8,731 bases of DNA from Flavipsychrobacter stenotrophus (GTDB taxonomy: Bacteria; Bacteroidota; Bacteroidia; Chitinophagales; Chitinophagaceae). The position numbers and the translations under genes were made by a program. This document shows, in pieces, positions 1 through 7,159 of the stretch. The stretch is from NCBI GenBank assembly GCA_947372365.1, contig CANBTK010000046.1:1-8731 (forward strand). Reading direction: 5' to 3'. Under the pieces are notes generated by a model, which was not told the DNA's origin, searched no databases, and was given only the letters and a program-made list of their open reading frames with translations. Positions within the stretch are counted from its first letter, which is position 1, and each line of letters begins with the position of its first letter.

Positions 1-2
1 TA

Positions 3-89
3 TTAGAAAAAGCGGTGGCTACCCTAAAGAAGAAAGTGCCTGTAAAAGATGGTTCCATTTCCTTAAATGAGTCACCTGCATATACCTAG
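3..89 (+). CDS. C-terminal end of an unidentified protein (partial, cut by window edge)
   Basis: An open frame enters from the left edge and stops at TAG 87-89, giving the last 28 residues (beginning LEKAVATLKKKV, ending ESPAYT). It starts as a short amphipathic, lysine-rich stretch and then becomes polar. This is too little to name a family. The frame is the longest of the three through this edge: one stops at once, and another reads 22 residues to a TGA. It lies 149 bases upstream of the ene-reductase on the same strand and could belong to the same transcription unit, but nothing in the gap proves that. The gap 90-238 holds no clear ORF and no convincing Bacteroidota -33/-7 promoter. Confidence 0.4.
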   Translation, partial: LEKAVATLKKKVPVKDGSISLNESPAYT

Positions 90-238
90 TTTCTGAAGCG
101 GGTACCGAATAGCAAGGTTCATAATATTGGGCTGATAAGCAGCACCAACTTAGAAATTATAATAGCCCTCGGTTTAATGCCTAAAACATATTCATTTTTT
201 ACATTCCATACAATACAATACTTAACAAAACGCACAAA

Positions 239-1348
239 ATGAAGGCTTACAAATTATTTACAGCATTTAAAGTAGGCGAAGTAGGATTAAAAAACCGCAT
301 CGTTATGGCGCCACTGACGCGGTGCCGGGCCATTGGAAACATTCCGAATGGCTTAATGGCAAATTATTACCAGCAAAGGGCTACAGCTGGCCTGATCATC
401 ACAGAAGGCACATCACCTTCCCCCAATGGATTGGGCTATGCTCGTATTCCGGGCATTTTTAATGAAGCCCAAGTAACGGGATGGAAAAAAACAACATCGG
501 CAGTACACAATAGCGGCGGAAAAATAATTGTACAACTGATGCACACAGGCCGGATAAGCCATAGGCTGAATATGGCTGAAGGATCGCAAATTGTAGCGCC
601 TTCGGCAGTAAAACCCGCAGGTGAAATGTGGACTGATGCTAAAGGCATGCAGGGCTACCCAACCCCTAAAGCAATGACCGCAGAAGATATCATAGCTACG
701 CAGGCGGAGTACGTAACAGCCGCTAAAAATGCAATAGAGGCCGGGTTTGACGGCGTGGAACTGCATGGCGCAAATGGGTATTTACTGGAAGAATTCCTAT
801 CTCCAATAAGCAATGTGCGAACCGATAAGTATGATGGCAATGTAGAAAACCGCTGCCGCTTTGTTATTGAAGTAGCAGCTGCCGTTGCCGAAGCTATTGG
901 AAAGGGACGAACCGGTATCCGGTTATCGCCATATGGAGTAGCAGGGGACATGCCGAACTACCCAGAAATTGATGCAACCTATGATTACCTTTCAAAAGAG
1001 CTCAATAAACTCGGCATCGCTTATATACACCTTGTTGACCACTCAGCTATGGGAGCCCCAACTGTCCCTATTGAAATAAAAAAGCTGATACGTAAAAATT
1101 TCACAAACACCATCATCATTTGCGGCGGGTATGATAAAGAAAGTGCTGAAGCCGACCTTGAAAGCGGCCTGTGCGACCTTGTAGGCTTTGGCAGGCCGTT
1201 CATCAATAATCCCGACCTGGTTGACAGGATGGAGAACAACCATGAATTATGCCAAAACCTGAAAACTGAACTGTTTTATACGGCTGATGAGCATGGCTAT
1301 ACCGATTATCCAATTTTCAAAGCACCTATAGTATTGCAGATTCAATAG
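239..1348 (+). CDS. Old Yellow Enzyme family alkene reductase (NADH:flavin oxidoreductase)
   Basis: A 369-residue FMN-dependent ene-reductase, full length for the family and probably cytosolic. Old Yellow Enzymes use NAD(P)H to reduce activated C=C bonds (enones, quinones, maleimides, some nitro compounds and nitrate esters). Visible motifs are the N-terminal FMN-site segment KNRIVMAPLTR (18-28), TEGT (55-58), QLMHTGRISH (99-108), and the catalytic pair His176/Asn179 in HGANGYLLEEF with the expected Tyr181. Further on are the downstream Arg/Asn segment near 193-205, GIRLSP (226-231), the phosphate-binding GFGRPFINNPDL (316-327), and a C-terminal GYTDYP (353-358) of the NemA/PETN-reductase branch. 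The start ATG follows the A-rich stretch ACGCACAAA. A single-domain form without the Fe-S/FAD extension of DCR-type enzymes fits the classical OYE class. The substrate cannot be read from sequence. The SDR gene follows 168 bases downstream. Confidence 0.95.
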   Translation: MKAYKLFTAFKVGEVGLKNRIVMAPLTRCRAIGNIPNGLMANYYQQRATAGLIITEGTSPSPNGLGYARIPGIFNEAQVTGWKKTTSAVHNSGGKIIVQLMHTGRISHRLNMAEGSQIVAPSAVKPAGEMWTDAKGMQGYPTPKAMTAEDIIATQAEYVTAAKNAIEAGFDGVELHGANGYLLEEFLSPISNVRTDKYDGNVENRCRFVIEVAAAVAEAIGKGRTGIRLSPYGVAGDMPNYPEIDATYDYLSKELNKLGIAYIHLVDHSAMGAPTVPIEIKKLIRKNFTNTIIICGGYDKESAEADLESGLCDLVGFGRPFINNPDLVDRMENNHELCQNLKTELFYTADEHGYTDYPIFKAPIVLQIQ

Positions 1349-1371
1349 CAATAAGTCAAAAGGGAAAAGTT

Positions 1372-1427
1372 AAAACCCAAAAGTGTAAAACGACAAGGCA
1401 AAAGCCAAAACCCAAAAGTGTAAAACG
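1372..1427. repeat. Two exact 21-base direct repeats, 35-base period
   Basis: The 21-base unit AAAACCCAAAAGTGTAAAACG occurs at 1372-1392 and again, identically, at 1407-1427. Similar A-rich text (CAAAAGGGAAAAGTT and CAAAAGCC) precedes each copy, so the true repeat is longer but imperfect. It lies in the 168-base gap between the ene-reductase and SDR genes. It could be slipped-strand duplication in low-complexity DNA or a double binding site, and the sequence does not decide between these. Confidence 0.75.
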
Positions 1428-1516
1428 TATTCATTTAACAGGCAATCTCACCTTGACTCAACACTAGCCAGATACCTAAAATTTTAAGAACTGACAAATA
1501 TTATAAAACTGACAAA

Positions 1517-2278
1517 ATGAAAAGACTAGAAAACAAAACGGTGTTCATTACCGGCGGCCTGTCTGGGATAGGCAAAGCTTGTGCTATTATGGCTGCAATG
1601 GAAGGAGCCAATGTAGCAGCCGTTGACCTCAAATCAGCTGATACTGACGCTGCGATGGCTGCAATAAAGAAACATAACCCCAAAGCAATTTTCATTGAAT
1701 GTAACGTTGCAGACTTCGGGCAGGTAGCCGCGGCAGTGGAAAAAACCGTAAGTACATTTGGTACGCTGGAGGTTGCGCTCAACAATGCAGGCATTGGTGG
1801 CAAGCCGAATAAAGTTGGCGATATGGCTGAGCAGGAATGGCTCACCGTGATCAATGTAAACCTGAACGGCGTATTCAATTGCATGAAGCATCAACTCGTT
1901 CAAATGGCAAAACAGAAGAGCGGCGTTATTGTAAACATGTCATCCATTTTGGGTAAAGTTGGGTTCGCCACTTCTTCGCATTATGCTGCTGCCAAACATG
2001 GCGTTATCGGGCTTACACAAACTGCCGCGTTGGAATATGCAGCCGAAGGAATAAGGATTAATGCCATTTGCCCGGGGTTCATAGATACGCCATTACTTGC
2101 TAAAGGCGGGATCACCAACCATCCCGAAGTAGCACAACACATCGTTGGCCTACACCCGATGAAAAGGCTGGGCAGTGCCGATGAGATTGCTAATGGGTTT
2201 TTTTTCCTGGCGTGCGATGAAAGCTCGTTTATGACAGGGTCAGCCCTGGAAATAGACGGTGGCTACCTTGCAATATAG
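1517..2278 (+). CDS. SDR family NAD(P)-dependent oxidoreductase (classical, FabG-like)
   Basis: A 253-residue classical short-chain dehydrogenase/reductase with a Rossmann fold, cytosolic. It has the dinucleotide-binding TGGLSGIG (12-19) and an acidic Asp37 at the end of strand β2 (AAVDL), which in this family usually favours NAD(H) over NADP(H). NNAG is at 89-92 and Asn114 is the catalytic-tetrad asparagine. The active site is Ser143, Tyr156 and Lys160 (YxxxK with serine 13 residues earlier), followed by PG at 186-187. The C-terminus GSALEIDGGY is typical of tetrameric FabG-type dehydrogenases. The substrate is unknown: 3-oxoacyl, sugar, steroid or cyclic alcohols are all possible. The start ATG follows ACTGACAAA, and the same ten bases AACTGACAAA occur at 1489-1498 and 1507-1516. 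A large hairpin lies just downstream. Confidence 0.93.
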   Translation: MKRLENKTVFITGGLSGIGKACAIMAAMEGANVAAVDLKSADTDAAMAAIKKHNPKAIFIECNVADFGQVAAAVEKTVSTFGTLEVALNNAGIGGKPNKVGDMAEQEWLTVINVNLNGVFNCMKHQLVQMAKQKSGVIVNMSSILGKVGFATSSHYAAAKHGVIGLTQTAALEYAAEGIRINAICPGFIDTPLLAKGGITNHPEVAQHIVGLHPMKRLGSADEIANGFFFLACDESSFMTGSALEIDGGYLAI

Positions 2279-2300
2279 CCTCGGGAATATTATCAAGGCT

Positions 2301-2358
2301 GGGTTTTGTTTAGGTAAAGGTTGTGATGCTACCGGTATCATAACCTTTACCCAAACCC
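2301..2358 (+). terminator. Strong hairpin after the SDR gene, probable transcript end
   Basis: Arms 2313-2327 (GGTAAAGGTTGTGAT) and 2337-2351 (ATCATAACCTTTACC) pair over 15 positions with a single G-U wobble and a 9-base loop containing ACCGGT. GGGTTT (2301-2306) and AAACCC (2353-2358) can add six outer pairs across a small internal loop. The hairpin begins 22 bases after the SDR stop. No long T-run follows (TTAAATAAA), so it is not a textbook rho-independent terminator. It could equally be a 3' stabilising stem. Confidence 0.55.
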
Positions 2359-2424
2359 TTAAATAAACTGCATAGCCCTGCCGGGGCGTGGGCCAATGTC
2401 ATGACATAAAGAGATAAAAAACTC

Positions 2425-2520
2425 ACACGGAGGCGCAATGCAGCAAAATGCATATTGGGTATCGCCAACTCAAAGTGCATATGCCATACAATGCCTCAAT
2501 TGCGCAGCCGCATGGCTCGG
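2425..2520. other. Intergenic segment rich in short inverted and direct repeats, 5' of the DUF2252 gene
   Basis: This is the second half of the 307-base gap 2279-2585, which holds no convincing gene. GCGCAA (2433-2438) can pair with TTGCGC (2500-2505), and inside this GCATAT (2450-2455) can pair with ATATGC. A near-direct repeat AAA[A/G]TGCATAT also occurs. It might fold as a leader RNA or hold operator half-sites, but the pairing is short and broken. From 2521 to 2585 the DNA is AT-rich, as expected for a promoter, but I see no clear TTTG…TAnnTTTG pair. Confidence 0.25.
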
Positions 2521-2585
2521 TAACAAAATATTAATCTTAATTTTAAGCTGAATTCCTTTTATTTACACTGAAATTAAGGTTACTA

Positions 2586-3755
2586 ATGTCTTTAATAAAG
2601 AAGCTTAACCAATACAATGCAGGCATACCCACCTACCTGCATGATATAAAATGGGCGGCAATGCGCGAAAGCCCTTTCCGTTTTTACCGGGCTACCGATT
2701 TTTTGTTTGCTGCCGATTTTGAGAAATTGTATAAGGCCAAGCCTAAAGTTAGAAGCTGGGGTTGTGGCGATGCGCATTTCGAAAACTTCGGTTCTTATAA
2801 AGGCAATGACCGCCAGGTTTATTTTGACATTAACGATTTTGATGAGGCCTTGTTAGGGCCGCCAGAGCTTGAAATTGCCCGCTTCCTCACCAGTATTTCG
2901 GTTGCAGCCGGGCAGATGAATGTTGCTTATGTAAAGCTGCATAAGGCGCTCCACGATGTAGTGCAGGCATATTGCAACGCGGTACATTCCCGCAAAGCCA
3001 TGCTGCTGCAGGCCCCTGTTGCCGAAGGCGAGTTTAAAAAGTTCTTTGCGGAAATGAGCTCCATAGACCGGGGCGATTTCATTAAACAGCGCACCACTAA
3101 GAAAGACGGTGCCCTGCTAATAAAAACGGATGGCCGCCGCTACATGGAACTTCCTGAACAAGAAAAGCAGTTCCTTTTTGAGCAGCTATCGACACTGCTA
3201 AAGGTGCACCCCTATTTTTCCGAATTGGTATTTGAGGATGCTGCCATCCGAATTTCTGGCACAGGCAGCCTTGGCCTTAGCAGGTATGCAGCATTATTCT
3301 TTTCACGCAAAAAAGGTAAGCACTACTTGCTTGATATCAAGGCTTCGCGCCCATCCTGCAATGCCCAACTCATCGCCAACAAACAACCCAAGTTTAAGAA
3401 CGAAGCTGAAAGGATCATTACTGCCGGCTACATCATGCAATATGCACCACCCGCATTTATGGTGGCACACAAAATGGATGGGCAATGGTATGTGATAAAG
3501 GAGCTGCAGCCCACGGCAGATAAAATGTCAATTGAATCATTCGGGAACGACTTTGGCAAACTGGCCAGCGTGGCGCAGGAAATGGCGAAGCTGATTGCTT
3601 ACTCCCAACTGCGTAGCAGCGGCCATCTCGGGGCTTCATCTGCCGATGAGCTGGTAAAATTCGCGGGCAAAAAGCAATGGCAGAAAGACATTATTGAAGT
3701 GAGCGGCGTACTTGCCAAAAAGAATGAAGGGTATTACAAAACGTTCTGTAAATAG
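2586..3755 (+). CDS. DUF2252 family protein (kinase-like fold, function unknown)
   Basis: A 389-residue soluble protein with the hallmarks of DUF2252. FRFYRATDFLF (31-41) is followed by GDAHFENFG (61-69), then DINDFDEALLGPPELEIARF (81-100), the strongest signature. Further conserved pieces are GTGSLG (225-230), LLDIKAS (248-254) and KELQPT (305-310). GDxHxxN and NDFDE resemble the catalytic and metal-binding loops of aminoglycoside phosphotransferase-like kinases, so a phosphotransfer reaction is plausible, but no substrate is known to me. No signal peptide or TM segment is visible. Many family members are somewhat longer, and this one is compact. ATG 2586 directly precedes SLIKKLNQYNAGIP, whose spacing to the FRFYR motif looks natural. 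The gene ends 39 bases from the oppositely oriented DUF4956 gene, so it is probably not part of that operon. Confidence 0.9.
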   Translation: MSLIKKLNQYNAGIPTYLHDIKWAAMRESPFRFYRATDFLFAADFEKLYKAKPKVRSWGCGDAHFENFGSYKGNDRQVYFDINDFDEALLGPPELEIARFLTSISVAAGQMNVAYVKLHKALHDVVQAYCNAVHSRKAMLLQAPVAEGEFKKFFAEMSSIDRGDFIKQRTTKKDGALLIKTDGRRYMELPEQEKQFLFEQLSTLLKVHPYFSELVFEDAAIRISGTGSLGLSRYAALFFSRKKGKHYLLDIKASRPSCNAQLIANKQPKFKNEAERIITAGYIMQYAPPAFMVAHKMDGQWYVIKELQPTADKMSIESFGNDFGKLASVAQEMAKLIAYSQLRSSGHLGASSADELVKFAGKKQWQKDIIEVSGVLAKKNEGYYKTFCK

Positions 3756-3768
3756 GCTATTATAGTTA

Positions 3769-3797
3769 TTACAGTGATTCTACTTATAACACTGTTA
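3769..3797. terminator. Small symmetric hairpin between convergent genes
   Basis: TTACAGTG (3769-3776) and CACTGTTA (3790-3797) pair at seven of eight positions around a 13-base loop. The right arm overlaps the stop codon of the minus-strand DUF4956 gene. Its position between two converging genes suits a bidirectional transcript end, but the stem is short and the flanking T/A runs are weak. Confidence 0.3.
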
Positions 3798-4424
3798 CTT
3801 TACTGCCGTTTCTATCTCGTTAGCATAGTAAAAAGCGTGGATGGTGGCTGTGTCGCGGAGGAAGTTAATGTTGATGACTTCTACCCTGTGTATGGGCAGC
3901 CCTGTGCGCGATGTGAGGTCGGCAATAAGCTCGTTGCGCAACTGCGGCTTTATCAGTTCTATTTTTTCGTAAGCTATCTCCTTAAAGTTTTCGTGGTTAA
4001 TAGATATATACCTATCCAGCACCAGCACAAGGCCTAGTATGAGGGCATTAGCGCCCAATAGCAGCGCATAATTCATCTCGTTCGATACCAATGCATTCAG
4101 GACAGCGCTGGTTATACAAACAAAGAAGTAACCCATCTCCTTTACGGGTATAGTTACAGTACGGTAGCGGAATATTGAGAAGATAGCAAACAGCCCGAAC
4201 GCAAAACCCAGCTTTATGCGCGATGAGCTCAGGAATGCGCAGATAATGAAGATGAGGATATTAAACAGGAAGAAGGTAAACAGGTAGTCCTTCTGTTTAT
4301 GCAGGGGGTAATAAATGAACCGCACCAATATGACAATGGAAACAAAATCGAGCAGGAAGCGCAATAACAGTTCTGTTAGGGGCAAGGCGTTCCCGGCTAT
4401 ATCTAAGGCTTCATTAGGTGGCAT
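3795..4424 (-). CDS. DUF4956 domain-containing integral membrane protein
   Basis: A 209-residue protein with about four to five TM helices (roughly 20-38, 48-66, 70-85, 97-115 and 118-136) and a soluble C-terminal part (about 140-209) that looks cytosolic. The family signature is GFAFGLFAIFSIFRYRTVTI (73-92) followed by PVKEMGYFFV (93-102). DUF4956 genes are commonly found beside VTC-type polyphosphate polymerase genes, and here the reading frame overlaps the end of the VTC gene by 11 bases, pointing to translational coupling. By analogy with the TM part of eukaryotic VTC complexes, it may give the polymerase a membrane seat or a channel for its product. That role is inferred and no catalytic residues are evident. 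It is the last gene of the minus-strand operon, ending 39 bases from the converging DUF2252 gene. Confidence 0.92.
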   Translation of the reverse strand: MPPNEALDIAGNALPLTELLLRFLLDFVSIVILVRFIYYPLHKQKDYLFTFFLFNILIFIICAFLSSSRIKLGFAFGLFAIFSIFRYRTVTIPVKEMGYFFVCITSAVLNALVSNEMNYALLLGANALILGLVLVLDRYISINHENFKEIAYEKIELIKPQLRNELIADLTSRTGLPIHRVEVININFLRDTATIHAFYYANEIETAVK

Positions 4425-5163
4425 TGTTGCAATGTTTTAAGATGGTGAGCTTGAAGTTATTGCGTTTTAACGAAGGGTACAAAAGCGCTATTCCGATAGC
4501 ATACTTACTGAACGGTTGTTCCTGTATGCGCATGGCCCGGAGCCATTGCATGGCAGGGGTGCGCAGGCTGTATTTTTCCTGCTTTATTTCCACTACAGCC
4601 AGCCCGCTAAAATGGTGGCTGCCTTCGGCAGTACTGGCTACAATACCTGTGTCGATGGTTACCCTTTCAGGCGAATCATGGCTAAACAAAGTGATGCGGC
4701 CAAAGCTATTGGTAAGGGTATGCCACAGCGGCTGCCCGGCAATGCCGGGGTAATGCAGCTGGCTTCGCTGCACTTCAGGCATTTCGCTGGTGAGGGCAGG
4801 TACGCTTACCCTTACTTTATCGGTACTGTTATCCGCCTTTTTATGTTTTACCTCAAAATAGCAATCCCCTGTAAGCTCATACCTTCGCTGCCTTACCTTT
4901 ATGCGCCTTGCATAGCCGTTGTGGTGGTCGTGGTACAGCTTCATGCCCTCCGTATCAAAATAATGGGTAGTATAAGCCTGGCTGCGGTGGCCGTTCACTT
5001 CCAGCACCCGGTAGTGCGTATGCATAGCGGAGAGTAAAGCAGGGACTAATGGCAATGGCAGCACAAACTTTGTTTCCATCCTGCGCAGCCCGGCCTGCTC
5101 CAGCCCCTTTAGCGAAATGGGGGTGAACAATTCCAGTTCATTGATATATTCTCCTGGGTTCAT
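4414..5163 (-). CDS. VTC domain / polyphosphate polymerase-like protein (TTM fold)
   Basis: A 249-residue protein of the triphosphate tunnel metalloenzyme fold, as in the catalytic domain of yeast Vtc4, which makes polyphosphate from ATP. The tunnel residues appear in order: RMETKF (28-33), YFDT (68-71), the basic strand ARRIKVRQRR (85-94), FEVK (103-106), a strand with R167 and D171 (RVTIDTG), VEIK (191-194) and SKYAIG (219-224). All alternating acidic and basic positions expected for metal and triphosphate binding are present, so activity looks intact. There is no TM segment and no SPX domain. The DUF4956 partner downstream (11-base overlap) probably supplies the membrane part. The ATG at 5163 leaves 27 residues before the first motif and lies 19 bases after the stop of the dikinase-like gene. 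RNA-capping or thiamine triphosphatase-like roles are alternatives for the fold, but the gene pairing favours polyphosphate synthesis. Confidence 0.9.
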   Translation of the reverse strand: MNPGEYINELELFTPISLKGLEQAGLRRMETKFVLPLPLVPALLSAMHTHYRVLEVNGHRSQAYTTHYFDTEGMKLYHDHHNGYARRIKVRQRRYELTGDCYFEVKHKKADNSTDKVRVSVPALTSEMPEVQRSQLHYPGIAGQPLWHTLTNSFGRITLFSHDSPERVTIDTGIVASTAEGSHHFSGLAVVEIKQEKYSLRTPAMQWLRAMRIQEQPFSKYAIGIALLYPSLKRNNFKLTILKHCNNAT

Positions 5164-5182
5164 GCTGCGTGCTATTTTTACT

Positions 5183-7159
5183 TTACCTATACGGGCGGGC
5201 CTGCTTCAGGTAAAGTATGCCGTTACTGTCAAACTTAAATTCTATATCCAGTGCATAGCCTTCCTGCCCGGCCTTGCTTTTATCCATAGCCCAAAGGCGG
5301 GCATAATGCTTATGGGCAGCTGCAAGCGCATTATATAAACGGGCAACATTTTTCTTGCTCAGTACTGTTTTGCCGTTATTGATGTTGCTGTACGTGATAT
5401 AGTCAATCGTTACTTCATCCTGCAGGATATTGATGACATCGGCATTCATGCACACAAATTGCTCACACGTTACAGAATCGGGCGGCGAAACTACCGGCAC
5501 CTCGCCCACCTGTACATTTACCGTAAAGCCCGGGAACTTAGGGCGGTAGAGGTTTTTGGTAATCGCTACCCCATTTGCCTTTTCATCGGGGAAGCTGCGG
5601 TGCGCCAGTATGCCCATCATTACACTGTTCTCGTCAATATGCCATGCCTCGCGCTCGTTATAGGCAACATCATTCCAGGCGCTCGCCCACACCTTCTTTA
5701 CAGCCATATCAACAGGCTTATCAGTATCGTTAAGTATGCCGGTTTTACTTTCGTACAACCCGGCCCCACTGAAGCCGTCCATGTCTTCGGCATTACTGCT
5801 GCTGCGGAACCTGAATGCCTTCCAGCGCCCGGTGGCTACTATCGCTTTATTTACATCACTAAGCAGTTTCGCATCTAGCGGCTGCTCCTTTATTGCCTTC
5901 CTTATGCGCTTTAGCTGCACGCTTATCATGCTGTCGCTGGCATTCGCCCCCTTCATTACCGCAAGGGCATCAATCTCTTTCTTTATATTATGGTTGCTTA
6001 CGTGTTGGCTGTAGAAATAAAAGGGAATCGCAAAACCGCCCTCCGGCACTAAAAAGTTGCTGCCTATCTTCTTTGACACTTTGTACAATTCGCCATAGCC
6101 AGCCGCCTTATTGCCTACAATGTTTTTTACTTCCAGCCCTATGTTGGCAGCAGGTATCAACTCCTTCCAGGTTATGTTGTAATTGAGTTTTACAGGCTTG
6201 CGCTCTATAGCGTTTTTCCAGAAACTATCAACTGTTGCTGCACTAACCAGTGTTATGGAAATACTGTCATTGTTAATCACCATCTTAACGGGCTTGCCCA
6301 GGTAGGCTCTCACCTTTTTATTGTTCAGGATATCAATATCTACCGCCGATGGTATTTTGCGGTTGTGGCATAGTATATTGATATGCGAAAGCGGTGTCTG
6401 GTAGCTATTGGTAAGGATGCCTGCGCATACGGGTACGTTAGCCGGTGTGCCTTTGAATACAAGTATGTCATGCGCCGAAGAGAGCATGTTCTTCAAATCT
6501 TCTGCCATGCGCAGCGTACCATATGCCACCCCGGCATTCAGCAACTGGAACCGCTGGCCATTGTAGATATCTGAGGGGAATACCTTTTTTATATCCAGCT
6601 TGCCTTCATTATTAAGGGCCAGCAGGTAGTCGGAGCTAATGAGTACATTGAGCGAATCGCCCAGGTAGGAGTTTTCCTTGATGCTCTTTACAAGCCCTTT
6701 TATCTGCTCGGGGGTTATCCGGTCTTCGCTCACAAACTCAAGCCCATATATTTTGCTGCGCGTATAATAGTTCAGGTTAGCCAGCAGGTATTTGCGGTTG
6801 AGCGTGCCGCCATAGTTGAGCATATTGAAAATTTCCAGCGGAGAACTGTCACCCAGCACATCGCGGCAAAACTCGTGGTGGTACCTGTATTTGCGCGACT
6901 GGGTGAAATAGAGTGTGCCTTCGCGTACATCAAAAACCACTTTTACTGAAAGTACGTCGTTGAATTTATTAGATAACGGGCTGCCCTGTATGGCCTGAAA
7001 GTCGGCAAAATTGCGCAATGAAAGGTAGTAGTCGCTGTTCCTTTGCGATGCGGATAGCAGCCTGTTGCTGGCTTCCCTCTTGTGGGTATAATACACGAAA
7101 AAGCCTGATATTGCTACCAGACCGGCCGAAATGCATATTGCCTTCAAGAGTTTTTTCAA
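5183..7159 (-). CDS. Membrane-anchored PEP/pyruvate-binding (PPDK-type ATP-grasp) protein with phosphohistidine domain
   Basis: A 658-residue protein. Residues 8-24 form one TM segment after MKKLLK. Residues about 30-225 match nothing I recognise. About 230-305 look like a swivelling phosphohistidine domain with TPLSHINI (255-262), His259 being the likely phosphate carrier. About 345-658 are a PPDK-N-type ATP-grasp domain: GNKAAGYGEL (349-358), FRFRSSSNAEDMDGFSGAG (449-467), DIEF (638-641) and QARP (653-656), ending two residues later. PEP synthase and PPDK have ATP-grasp, then His domain, then a PEP-binding barrel. Here the His domain comes first and the barrel is absent, as in plant glucan and phosphoglucan water dikinases, so transfer of phosphate from ATP to a glycan or other acceptor is a fair guess. 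The start is TTG, overlapping the previous stop (TTGA); an in-frame TAA lies 12 bases upstream with no ATG between. A conventional PEP synthase role is unlikely. Confidence 0.85.
   Translation of the reverse strand: MKKLLKAICISAGLVAISGFFVYYTHKREASNRLLSASQRNSDYYLSLRNFADFQAIQGSPLSNKFNDVLSVKVVFDVREGTLYFTQSRKYRYHHEFCRDVLGDSSPLEIFNMLNYGGTLNRKYLLANLNYYTRSKIYGLEFVSEDRITPEQIKGLVKSIKENSYLGDSLNVLISSDYLLALNNEGKLDIKKVFPSDIYNGQRFQLLNAGVAYGTLRMAEDLKNMLSSAHDILVFKGTPANVPVCAGILTNSYQTPLSHINILCHNRKIPSAVDIDILNNKKVRAYLGKPVKMVINNDSISITLVSAATVDSFWKNAIERKPVKLNYNITWKELIPAANIGLEVKNIVGNKAAGYGELYKVSKKIGSNFLVPEGGFAIPFYFYSQHVSNHNIKKEIDALAVMKGANASDSMISVQLKRIRKAIKEQPLDAKLLSDVNKAIVATGRWKAFRFRSSSNAEDMDGFSGAGLYESKTGILNDTDKPVDMAVKKVWASAWNDVAYNEREAWHIDENSVMMGILAHRSFPDEKANGVAITKNLYRPKFPGFTVNVQVGEVPVVSPPDSVTCEQFVCMNADVINILQDEVTIDYITYSNINNGKTVLSKKNVARLYNALAAAHKHYARLWAMDKSKAGQEGYALDIEFKFDSNGILYLKQARPYR

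Noticed and set aside
90..238. Promoter for the ene-reductase gene
   Set aside because: I looked for the Bacteroidota pattern TTTG…TAnnTTTG. Only partial matches such as TTG at 127 with TAGAAATT at 151 were found, which is not enough to call.
3774..4037. Plus-strand open frame of 87 codons just after the DUF2252 gene
   Set aside because: It overlaps the C-terminal domain of DUF4956 on the other strand and has no recognisable motif.
4516..5037. Plus-strand open frame of 173 codons
   Set aside because: It lies antisense inside the VTC gene, whose ordered catalytic motifs show that the minus strand is coding. The frame has no recognisable domain.
5459..5878. Plus-strand open frame of 139 codons
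   Set aside because: Antisense to the ATP-grasp domain of the dikinase-like gene, with no family features and composition expected of a shadow frame.
5183..7159. Annotation as PEP synthase (ppsA)
   Set aside because: The domain order is reversed, the PEP-binding barrel is absent, and a TM anchor is present.
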